A stretch of DNA of 35,073 nucleotides from Candidatus Poribacteria bacterium. Its GTDB lineage: Bacteria; Poribacteria; WGA-4E; WGA-3G. The notes beneath the pieces were generated by a model, which was not told where the DNA came from, did not search any database, and saw nothing but the letters and a program-made list of their open reading frames with translations. Shown here in pieces: positions 8,908 to 15,941 of the stretch. A program made the translations under genes and the position numbers. The stretch's first letter is position 1; each line of letters starts with the position of its first letter. Where the stretch lies: positions 1 to 35,073 of the forward strand of contig VXMD01000007.1 of NCBI GenBank assembly GCA_009841255.1, written 5' to 3'.

Positions 8908-9181
8908 TCTTACCTTGCGGGTCGGTTAGGTAGGTTTGATAGATAAGGTGTCTCTCCGTAGATCCGCCTGCGTGTTTTTGCTTGGGCGTTTCTGCGTATT
9001 GTTGCGGGCTTGGTTTTCGCTTTTAATTTTACCTTGCGGAGAAACGACGCGATTTGAGATTTCACACTTTCTGTATTCGAGCCGCCTGCGTGTTTTTGCA
9101 GGCTTGGTTTTCGTTAAGCAATTTGCGGTATTAAATATGCACATTGTACATCAATAACGGGCGGGGAAACCCCGCCCCTAC
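8901..9181. repeat. Repeat mosaic filling most of the 8908-9274 gap
   Basis: The boundary TTTTTAATCTTACCTTGCGG (8901-8920) overlaps the upstream stop codon. CCGCCTGCGTGTTTTTGC occurs at about 8964 and again at about 9082, with a second boundary copy (TTTTAATTTTACCTTGCGG) at 9021-9039 between them. The region ends with a GTAG-type REP hairpin, GGGCGGGG-aaa-CCCCGCCC followed by CTAC (9159-9181). No gene is seen in 8908-9274. Confidence 0.8.
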
Positions 9182-9274
9182 GGGGTCTACATCCAACGAC
9201 AACACGGAAAATTGCCAATTTATTATTCAATATTGCTTAACGTAGAATTTCAGAATTATTCAGGAGTAACACCG

Positions 9275-10483
9275 ATGGTGAAAGACGATATTTTTCAGGA
9301 ACGCGTTGTCCGGGTTGAAAAGCCGTCGGCGCACTTTACACTACTTCGGAACGCCGCTGGCGATTTCCTCGGCGTGTCGGATGCGAAAGAACTCTCAACC
9401 TTTGATTACACCGACGATAAGGCAATATGGGAAAAGGTCAAAGATGCCGATGCCTACCGCCACGTCGTCACGGGTATCCACCTCGAAGCCGAATCTGCTG
9501 ACGCTGAGAACGGTTATCACTTGCATCATAACGGGGATTCACTCGCGAGCGACGGCAGCGTAGGCACCGAAAGTGCCGTGTTCTCCGCTGGACACGGTCC
9601 CGCGCACCTGCCGTCCGAGTATCTGGAATCCTTCAAACAGAACGGCTGGGCCTGCCTCCCCTCCATTATCGCCCCTGATATTGTCGAAGAATTGGAACGG
9701 GTGAGCTGCACGGGTCGCTGGGAAGAAGGCACCTACGAGCGGCGTATGCCTCCGATGAATGAGACTGCCGCGGTTGCGAAAATTGCGACAGAACCCGTCT
9801 CTTTGTGGCTGATGCGTCAATACATGCGAACGGAGGAAATCCGTCTCGGACACTCACCGGGTTTTGCTATACTCCCACCAGACGATGGCAGACGGAAGGT
9901 TCAAGGTTGGCACTCAGATTTCCCCTATCTCTGGGGTATCGCTGGCAGTGAAGTCGTCAACCGAATCCCCATTCACCAGGTCGATGGTTTGGTGATGGGG
10001 GTCCAGCGGAATCTTTGTGTCTCGGAATTCCGTAAGGAAAACGGAGCGACCTGTTTCAAGCTCGGATCCCACACATTCGGTCAAGGTCCACCCATCGAGT
10101 GGGTAAACGGAAACACCTCCAGGGAGGACGGACACCGTGAGTCGAAAGGATTGCCATACACCGGACCGGACGCGGATGTCGTCGAGGCACCGCCGGGTAG
10201 CTACATCGTCTATGATTCTCGGGTATGGCATCGCGCCGGTGTAAATCGCACGCCACATAAGCGCGCCGCGATGCTGCAGGCGGTAATTCCGATGTATATC
10301 ATGCCGTTCATGGATACAAGCCGTCCGTATAAGGACTTTATCAACAGTCCTTTGGCAGAAGAACTCACAGCACTTGAGCATAAAGAACTTGAAGCGATCA
10401 TGGTGAATAAGATGGTCGGACCCCAAGGACATCTGGCAATCACCGTTGACGAAGAATTGACTGAGAAAATACGCCCATCGTAG
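9275..10483 (+). CDS. Phytanoyl-CoA dioxygenase (PhyH) family protein 2
   Basis: A 402-residue Fe(II)/2-oxoglutarate dioxygenase. The facial triad is H213-x-D215 ('GWHSDF') and H319 ('VWHRAG'), with R330 eleven residues later for 2-oxoglutarate. The distal His and Arg fall at the same residue numbers as in the other PhyH protein of this window, yet the sequences are otherwise clearly different, so this is not a recent duplicate. The start at 9275 follows CAGGAG at 9261-9266; 21 further in-frame upstream residues lack such a site. It lies 25 nt before a second Gfo/Idh gene and they probably form an operon. The substrate is unknown; the phytanoyl name is only the family label. Confidence 0.88.
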   Translation: MVKDDIFQERVVRVEKPSAHFTLLRNAAGDFLGVSDAKELSTFDYTDDKAIWEKVKDADAYRHVVTGIHLEAESADAENGYHLHHNGDSLASDGSVGTESAVFSAGHGPAHLPSEYLESFKQNGWACLPSIIAPDIVEELERVSCTGRWEEGTYERRMPPMNETAAVAKIATEPVSLWLMRQYMRTEEIRLGHSPGFAILPPDDGRRKVQGWHSDFPYLWGIAGSEVVNRIPIHQVDGLVMGVQRNLCVSEFRKENGATCFKLGSHTFGQGPPIEWVNGNTSREDGHRESKGLPYTGPDADVVEAPPGSYIVYDSRVWHRAGVNRTPHKRAAMLQAVIPMYIMPFMDTSRPYKDFINSPLAEELTALEHKELEAIMVNKMVGPQGHLAITVDEELTEKIRPS

Positions 10484-10508
10484 AGGCGGAGTAACAAGGA
10501 GACAAGGA

Positions 10509-11726
10509 ATGCGGAAAGCCAAGATTGCATCCGTAGGTTGCGGTTGGGTCGCGAAACGTTGGCATCTGCCAACAATCGCTGAGTTAACGAAAAGAGGGGA
10601 TCTGGATTACATTGCCGTCTGTGACGTAGATGCGGATACCGCTCGCGAAGCCGGTGAAACGTACGGTCTCCCGTACTATACGGATGTCGAGGAACTGCTG
10701 GATAAACACAGTGACATCGACGTCGTAGATATCAGTACCGGCGACTATGAACACCACACGGTCGCGAAGATGGCGGCTGAGCGCAAGATGCACCCGATCG
10801 TCGAAAAACCGATGGCACCGACCCTCGCTTGCTGTGATGTAATCATAGATAGTTGTAGAAAAAATGGGGTTCATTTTGAGGTCGCTGAGAATTACTTTCG
10901 AATGCCAGGGGATCGCATCATCATAAAATTGATCCAAGAGGGTGTGCTTGGTGACATTGCGCGGGTTCACTTTATCGAACCTTTCGGACGTAGACCGTTT
11001 GTGCACGGTGCCGGAAAGCCGCGCGGTATAGAATCTCCTATCTCAACATTTACTTCCCACTCGGGTGTCTGTATTGACATGGGTGTTCATCGGATGTCCC
11101 AGATTCGGTTTTATGCGCAAAGCGAACCGAAACGCATTACTGGAATTACCAAGCAATTCGCGCCGAGTTCCAATAACAACGTTTACGAAGATTGGGGACA
11201 TGCGATGATTGAGTTTGAAAGCGGTGCCGTCGGTGTCTATGAAACCTCCCGAGTCGGAGAGGAAACGATTAAGTACAGACAGATTATGGGAACGAAGGGC
11301 GTGATAACAGACATTGATTTCTGGACAGCCGATTTTCCGCTGCGTGCCATCGTTAACGGTGAAATGAAAGATATCCCGATCGAAACGGAGCGGCATCAGG
11401 TTGACGGAGTAGACGTCCTTTCCAGAATTGTCGTGCATACTGATCCACAGATTGTCTATGAAAATCCTTTCAGAACGTATGCAATAGACGATTGGAATGT
11501 CGGAACCGCCGAAGAGATTATGACTATCGCGAGGGCGGCTCTCACAGGAGAACCACCGGAGTACGGTATCGGCGGCAGGAAAGATGTGGAGATGTGTATC
11601 GCTCTATACGAATCCTCGCGGACGGGCATGATGCCGATCGACCTCCCGATCACGGAAACGACCGGCTATGAGCAGATGGTTCACGACGAATTCCGCCAGA
11701 AATTCGGTCATGCTATCGATGCGTAA
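10509..11726 (+). CDS. Gfo/Idh/MocA family oxidoreductase 2
   Basis: A 405-residue NAD(P)-dependent dehydrogenase with N-terminal nucleotide-binding loop 'SVGCGWVAKRWH' and the EKP motif at 99-101 ('PIVEKPMAP'). The C-terminal domain has 'CIDMGVHRMSQIRFY', where the Asp-His pair fits the family's substrate-binding D-x-x-x-H arrangement. AAGGAG lies just upstream. It is closely spaced after PhyH 2, suggesting sequential oxidation of one substrate: hydroxylation, then dehydrogenation (inference). Sequence divergence from Gfo/Idh 1 again argues for a different substrate rather than a copied gene. Confidence 0.9.
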   Translation: MRKAKIASVGCGWVAKRWHLPTIAELTKRGDLDYIAVCDVDADTAREAGETYGLPYYTDVEELLDKHSDIDVVDISTGDYEHHTVAKMAAERKMHPIVEKPMAPTLACCDVIIDSCRKNGVHFEVAENYFRMPGDRIIIKLIQEGVLGDIARVHFIEPFGRRPFVHGAGKPRGIESPISTFTSHSGVCIDMGVHRMSQIRFYAQSEPKRITGITKQFAPSSNNNVYEDWGHAMIEFESGAVGVYETSRVGEETIKYRQIMGTKGVITDIDFWTADFPLRAIVNGEMKDIPIETERHQVDGVDVLSRIVVHTDPQIVYENPFRTYAIDDWNVGTAEEIMTIARAALTGEPPEYGIGGRKDVEMCIALYESSRTGMMPIDLPITETTGYEQMVHDEFRQKFGHAIDA

Positions 11727-11762
11727 TAGTATCTATTCACACACCAATTTCCCCAATCTAAG

Positions 11763-11786
11763 GTAGGTGCGGTTTCTAACCGCACC
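11763..11786 (+). repeat. REP-like hairpin with GTAG foot
   Basis: GTAG (11763-11766) is followed by the perfect stem GTGCGGTT-TCT-AACCGCAC (11767-11785). The core GGTTTCTAACC recurs in inverted orientation within the imperfect palindrome at 23197-23217, and a degenerate inverted copy is at 19136-19161. Confidence 0.75.
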
Positions 11787-11854
11787 ATAAGTTTCAATTT
11801 AGCTCTGTAGGAATGTGAACACTTTTTATTCGAATCATAAAAGGGAGCACGCGC

Positions 11855-12307
11855 ATGAACATCCTCGTCCTTCACGGACCGAATCTACACCTCTTAGGGA
11901 AACGCCAACCGGAGATTTATGGACACCAAACATTATCAGACATCAACGCTATGCTCGACCGCCAAGCAGCGGCATCGCCTCACGCGATTACACTCAAAAT
12001 CTCCCAATCCAATCACGAAGGCGAACTCGTCTCCATCATCGGTGATAACATCGACTGGGCAGATGGTATCTTGATTAATCCTGCTGCTTACACACATACC
12101 AGTGTCGCCATCCGAGACGCACTCTCTACCGTCGCACTCCCCGTCATAGAGATTCATCTCTCTAACATCTATGCCCGCGAAGAATTTCGGCATCATTCCT
12201 ACATATCGGCGGTTGCTGTCGGTGTCATCGGCGGTTTCGGAACGCATAGTTACACGCTTGCCCTTGAGGCAATGATCCAGATATTGCAACAAACTCAGGA
12301 AAATTAA
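11855..12307 (+). CDS. aroQ: Type II 3-dehydroquinate dehydratase
   Basis: A 150-residue enzyme of the shikimate pathway that dehydrates 3-dehydroquinate to 3-dehydroshikimate. The type II signatures are intact: 'GPNLHLLGKRQPEIYG' (8-23) with R17 and catalytic Y22, 'NPAAYTHTSVAIRDAL' (75-90), catalytic H101 in 'EIHLSN', and 'REEFRHHSYIS' (108-118). The usual GPNLNLLG Asn is His here. Length is typical of the dodecameric family. The DegT aminotransferase gene starts 4 nt after its stop, so the two are almost certainly cotranscribed. No other shikimate genes are nearby. Confidence 0.96.
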   Translation: MNILVLHGPNLHLLGKRQPEIYGHQTLSDINAMLDRQAAASPHAITLKISQSNHEGELVSIIGDNIDWADGILINPAAYTHTSVAIRDALSTVALPVIEIHLSNIYAREEFRHHSYISAVAVGVIGGFGTHSYTLALEAMIQILQQTQEN

Positions 12308-12311
12308 AAAG

Positions 12312-13457
12312 ATGGCAAAAAACCCTTTCATACCCTTTAGTCGCCCTTGGATCGATGATACCGAAATCGAAGCCGTTAGCCAAGTCCTCGCCTCCAAATG
12401 GATCAGCACAGGTAACAGAGTCCGCGAATTTGAACGCTCTTTTGCCGAATATCTCGGTGTTAAACACGCCATTGCTGTCAGTTCCTGCACCCATGCCCTA
12501 CATCTAAGTCTCGTCGTAACCGGAATCGGTAACGGCGACGAAGTCATCACGACCCCTTACACCTTCACCGCGACTGCTGAAGCGATCCGATATGTCGGTG
12601 CTAAACCTGTCTTTGTGGACATCGAACCAGATACATTGAATATTGACATAACCCAAATCGAACAGGCGATAACCCCACGCACGAAGGCGATACTGCCCGT
12701 CCATTTTGCAGGTCTCCCGTGCGATATGGAGGCGTTACAAGACCTCTGCCGAAACCACAACCTCGTCCTCATTGACGACGCTGCGCACGCGATTCCAACC
12801 GAATACAAAGGGCAATACATCGGCAACATCGGTGACCTGTCCGCCTTCAGTTTTTATGCGAACAAAAACTTGACAACAGGGGAAGGCGGGATGATTACCA
12901 CCAATAACGATGCCTTCGCCAAACCGCTCCGCACGATGCGACTCCACGGCATCGACAAAGACGCTTGGGCGCGTCAATCAGAGCGCGACATCTGGCGGTA
13001 CGACATCGCGACTGAAGGTTATAAATACAACATGACCGATATCCAAGCGGCGATGGGGTTATGCCAACTCATAAAACTCAACAAACAGCATGAACGCCGC
13101 CGAGACCTAGCGCAGATCTATCAAACAGAATTGGCGAATTTTCCACAAATCAGCACGCCGGTGGCACCGGAGAATCCCAGCGAGCACTCGTGGCATCTCT
13201 ATATTATTCAACTCCCACCCGGTGAACGCGACGGATTTATCAGAGCTTTGAGCGAGGCAAACATTGAATGCAGTGTCCACTATATTCCGCTACATCTCTT
13301 CGAGTTTTATCAGGAGCACTACGGTTACCGTGTCGGCGATTTTCCGTGCGCTGAGGCGGCATTTGAAGGCGTCGTGAGTCTACCGCTTCACCCGGGATTA
13401 ACCGAAGAGGAGATCCATATCGTAATCGATGAAATAGGAAAGATTTTAGGTCCATAA
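12312..13457 (+). CDS. DegT/DnrJ/EryC1/StrS family aminotransferase
   Basis: A 381-residue PLP-dependent aminotransferase of the sugar-aminotransferase type. The family's opening 'IPFSRPWIDDTEI' is present, with cofactor residues 'D155-D156-A-A-H' ('LIDDAAHA') and Schiff-base lysine K185 in 'SFYANKNLTTGEGG'. C-terminal 'HYIPLHLFEFYQ' matches the substrate loop of this class. Members aminate keto-sugars of nucleotide-sugar pathways used in cell-surface glycans or natural products. No nucleotide-sugar dehydratase or glycosyltransferase is adjacent, so the substrate is open. It is coupled to aroQ (4-nt gap). Confidence 0.92.
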   Translation: MAKNPFIPFSRPWIDDTEIEAVSQVLASKWISTGNRVREFERSFAEYLGVKHAIAVSSCTHALHLSLVVTGIGNGDEVITTPYTFTATAEAIRYVGAKPVFVDIEPDTLNIDITQIEQAITPRTKAILPVHFAGLPCDMEALQDLCRNHNLVLIDDAAHAIPTEYKGQYIGNIGDLSAFSFYANKNLTTGEGGMITTNNDAFAKPLRTMRLHGIDKDAWARQSERDIWRYDIATEGYKYNMTDIQAAMGLCQLIKLNKQHERRRDLAQIYQTELANFPQISTPVAPENPSEHSWHLYIIQLPPGERDGFIRALSEANIECSVHYIPLHLFEFYQEHYGYRVGDFPCAEAAFEGVVSLPLHPGLTEEEIHIVIDEIGKILGP

Positions 13458-13480
13458 TCATATCCCGGAAATTAAAGAAC

Positions 13481-13499
13481 GGGCAATGAATTGCCCTAC
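13481..13499 (-). repeat. REP-like hairpin with CTAC foot
   Basis: GGGCAA-TGAA-TTGCCC (13481-13496) is followed by CTAC, giving GTAG plus palindrome on the minus strand. A second small hairpin (GGATTTC-TGT-GAAATCC, about 13509-13525) follows. It lies between the aminotransferase and the cysteine-cluster gene. Confidence 0.65.
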
Positions 13500-13563
13500 T
13501 ACAAACGGGATTTCTGTGAAATCCGTGTTAATTCGCGATTCAGAACACCACTTCAGTAAGAAG

Positions 13564-14097
13564 ATGGACACACCTAACCCAGCGAACGCTACCCTTTATC
13601 AAATCATCCCTAGCGACGTCTGTTTCTCATGTGATGTCTGCTGCCGATTTTTAGAAGCAGACAGTCCACTCGCGCCCATCTTCACCGAAATAGAGACGGA
13701 AAAAGCCATTGCCCACGGTGCCGATCCCGCCCTGTTCCGTCCACAACCAGACGGAAAGAGTGCCCAAATCCAGCTAAAACCGTACAACGATTTCTACATC
13801 TGTCCGTTTTTTGAACCGGAGACGAGCCACTGCACGATCTATTCAATCCGTCCGCTTGACTGCCAACTTTACCCATTTGCCCTCATGCGCAGTGAGGATG
13901 GAAACTCGGTCGTGCTCGGCGTAGATACACTCTGTCCGTTTGGCGAAGCATACCTCGAAACGGAAGCTTTTCAGAAGCATATCCGTCACGTCATCGATTA
14001 CGTCGAATCTGAACCGGTCACGGCGCAGATACTCGCCAACTGGAGCTTGATCGGCGATTACCAAGACACGGTGAAAATTGTCCATACCTTTTTTTAA
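13564..14097 (+). CDS. YkgJ-type cysteine cluster protein
   Basis: A 177-residue protein with eight conserved-looking cysteines: C20, C23, C26, C27 ('CFSCDVCC'), C80, C90, C100 ('RPLDCQLYPF') and C124. The pattern is that of the YkgJ/UPF0153 zinc- or iron-chelating family; the biochemical function of the family is not firmly known. I start it at the ATG at 13564. The frame is open back to 13486, but those 26 residues come from the REP-hairpin region and are probably untranslated. The TAA stop (14095-14097) lies inside the repeat boundary motif at 14091-14111, so the terminal 'FF' is repeat-encoded. Confidence 0.82.
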   Translation: MDTPNPANATLYQIIPSDVCFSCDVCCRFLEADSPLAPIFTEIETEKAIAHGADPALFRPQPDGKSAQIQLKPYNDFYICPFFEPETSHCTIYSIRPLDCQLYPFALMRSEDGNSVVLGVDTLCPFGEAYLETEAFQKHIRHVIDYVESEPVTAQILANWSLIGDYQDTVKIVHTFF

Positions 14098-14283
14098 TTA
14101 TTCCTTGCAGGGAAATGACGTGCGTTCTATCTATCAAGGACGTTTCTTAAATCCGCCTGCGTGTTTTTGCGAATCAGAATCAACGGTATGAAGCCCGTGT
14201 GGGCTTCAAATCAACGGTATTCATGCCGTGTGGCATTCCCCGGGGTATTTCTGCGTATTGTTGCAGGCTACAATTTTTTATTT
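14091..14283. repeat. Long intergenic repeat interrupted by a smaller tandem hairpin repeat
   Basis: The boundary TTTTTAATTATTCCTTGCAGG (14091-14111) and CCGCCTGCGTGTTTTTGC (about 14153-14170) are followed, after an interruption, by TTTCTGCGTATTGTTGCAGGC (about 14247-14268). In the copy near 8964-9007 the same two blocks are only 7 nt apart. The interruption carries two tandem AATCAACGGTAT units (14178 and 14209), each followed by a GTGT-loop hairpin: TGAAGCCC/GGGCTTCA (14189-14208) and ATGCC/GGCAT (14223-14236). Confidence 0.75.
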
Positions 14284-14295
14284 ATTTTTTCAAAG

Positions 14296-15219
14296 ATGCA
14301 ACTCCAACCGCTAACGCTCAATAACAAGCCAATTTTTGACGAATACGCGCATCGGATGTGCCCGCGCTTGTCTCACTACGCCTTCGCACCGATCTACGTG
14401 TGGAAAGAACATTTTCAGTTTTATTGGACACTGTTAACAGACTATCTATGCATCTTCGCAAAACAGGGTGAAGACTATTTCATGCCGATTCTACCGATGC
14501 CGTGCGATCCTGAAAACCACATCTACCGAAATGTTATTCGCACGGCATACCACTTTATGTTAGAATCAAATCGGAATCCACATATCGCTCGAATCGAAAA
14601 TGTTCCACAGGCGTTGTACACTTTTTTTCAAGAGGACGGATTCCGCGTCACCCTGAAGGAGACCGAATACCTCTATGAGATAGGAACACTCAGCGAGTTG
14701 CGTGGCAATCGCTTCAAAAGCAAGCGCAACGTTTATAACGCCTTTATGGAGCGGTATCCGTCGGCAGAATTGAGACCCTATCGCATCGCCGACCGCGAGG
14801 CGTGTTTCTCACTTTATGATGCATGGCACACTGACCGCGCAGCAAAATGTGACGACGCAGTCTATTGTGCGATGCTTGAGGATTCTCGATCGGTGCACCG
14901 TATCGCGATTGCGCATGCGGAGGCGCTCGGACTTCGCGGAAGGGTTGTTCGTATTGATGGGGAAATCAGCGGCTACACCTTCGGATATCCACTGAACGCG
15001 GATATACTCTGTGTGCTATTCGAAGTTACAGACCTTAGGATAAAAGGACTCGCACAGTTCATTTACCGCGAGTTTTGCAAGGAATTGGTGGGGACTTACA
15101 GATGGATTAACGCAATGAGCGATTCAGGGTTAGACAACCTAAAACGTGTCAAACGCTCTTATCACCCAATCCAACTGATACCGTTATATAACGTTGTGAG
15201 TCGGGAGCAGAGAATATGA
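14296..15219 (+). CDS. DUF2156 (LPG-synthetase C-terminal-like, GNAT fold) protein
   Basis: A 307-residue protein resembling the DUF2156 family, the double-GNAT fold also forming the soluble domain of phosphatidylglycerol lysyltransferases. Evidence is the opening 'LSHYAFAPIYVWKEHFQFYW' region (split: LSHYAFAPIY then VWKEHF), 'LRGNRFKSKRN' near the middle, and 'GEISGYTFGYPLN' followed by 'KGLAQFIYREFCKEL' in the second half, the usual acceptor/acyl-binding strand and helix. No transmembrane segments are present, so it is the stand-alone soluble form. The start at 14296 begins right after the repeat and has no good ribosome site, so the start is less sure than the frame. Its stop overlaps the next start as ATGA, indicating translational coupling with the thiN-like gene. 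No specific substrate can be assigned. Confidence 0.78.
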   Translation: MQLQPLTLNNKPIFDEYAHRMCPRLSHYAFAPIYVWKEHFQFYWTLLTDYLCIFAKQGEDYFMPILPMPCDPENHIYRNVIRTAYHFMLESNRNPHIARIENVPQALYTFFQEDGFRVTLKETEYLYEIGTLSELRGNRFKSKRNVYNAFMERYPSAELRPYRIADREACFSLYDAWHTDRAAKCDDAVYCAMLEDSRSVHRIAIAHAEALGLRGRVVRIDGEISGYTFGYPLNADILCVLFEVTDLRIKGLAQFIYREFCKELVGTYRWINAMSDSGLDNLKRVKRSYHPIQLIPLYNVVSREQRI

Positions 15220-15941
15220 AAGTGGCTCTTATTTTTCTTAACGGCTATTATGATCTCCGCTATCTCGATTTTTACCGGCACGAGATCGAAACCGCAGTGG
15301 AAAAGGGTTCTTTGCTCATCTGTGCCGACGGCGGCATCCGCATATTTGATGAATTAAATCAGGGTACGGATAGGGCACTGATTCCTGATGTTCTCATCGG
15401 GGACATGGATTCGGTAAGGTATCGGGGTTCCAAACCCCTCCTACAAGCAAAACATGTCGTTCAGGAATGGGTGGGAAAAACGGACAAAGATTACACCGAC
15501 GGACAACTCGCCGTAGACTACGCTTTGGAACAGTTTAACTGCCGACATATTGTTATCTACGGCGGTTTACCGCGTCCAGCGGAATATGAAACTGACCAGT
15601 TCCTCGGGAATCTCAAACTGATGCGTTTCGGGCATTATCGCGCGTCCGTAGGTGCGCCTTACGCAGCCGAAATGCGGGATCCGAGACAAACAATCCACTA
15701 TGTGCTATCAGTTATACGTTTAACCCGGAAAAGCAGCGGACTGCAACGCGTCTCTCTCATTGCGGAATCTCCCAACGTCATTGTCGAAAAGAGCGAAAAT
15801 CTCCGTTGGGACTTGGCATCGCTACACATTCATCCCGATTTAACAAACGCCCTTCGCAACGAGTTCGTAGCAGGTGCGGAGTCGGCACTCGTTCAATTGA
15901 CTGATGGATCCGCCCCCGTCTACGTGATTCACAATTGGTAG
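15216..15941 (+). CDS. Thiamine pyrophosphokinase-like protein
   Basis: A 241-residue protein with the catalytic-domain motifs of thiamine pyrophosphokinase, which makes TPP from thiamine and ATP: 'CADGGI' (36-41), 'DVLIGDMDSV' (58-67), 'KDYTDGQLAVDYAL' (91-104) and 'IYGG' (114-117). The usual 'GGRxDH' stretch is altered to 'GLPRPAEYETDQFLGNL', so activity is probable but not certain. The loop between GDMDS and KDYTD (residues about 70-77) is encoded by a GTAG-type REP hairpin. It overlaps the upstream DUF2156 gene as ATGA and converges with the threonine dehydratase-like gene, sharing 13 nt. The korAB-like TPP enzyme downstream would use its product (inference, not linkage). Confidence 0.82.
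   Translation: MKVALIFLNGYYDLRYLDFYRHEIETAVEKGSLLICADGGIRIFDELNQGTDRALIPDVLIGDMDSVRYRGSKPLLQAKHVVQEWVGKTDKDYTDGQLAVDYALEQFNCRHIVIYGGLPRPAEYETDQFLGNLKLMRFGHYRASVGAPYAAEMRDPRQTIHYVLSVIRLTRKSSGLQRVSLIAESPNVIVEKSENLRWDLASLHIHPDLTNALRNEFVAGAESALVQLTDGSAPVYVIHNW
15424..15444 (-). repeat. REP-like hairpin inside a coding sequence
   Basis: GGGGTT-CCA-AACCCC (15424-15438) followed after two nucleotides by CTAC (15441-15444). It is in frame within the thiN-like gene, in a surface-loop region between two catalytic motifs. The architecture is the same as the intergenic GTAG hairpins. Confidence 0.7.

Noticed and set aside
9914-10522. 202-residue minus-strand open frame
   Set aside because: It lies wholly opposite the PhyH 2 gene, has no recognisable domain and is explained by codon bias of the sense gene.
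11936-12550. 204-residue minus-strand open frame
   Set aside because: It runs antisense across aroQ and the aminotransferase, both confidently identified.
13486-13563. Upstream start for the cysteine-cluster protein
   Set aside because: The extra 26 residues come from REP hairpins and are preceded by no ribosome site.
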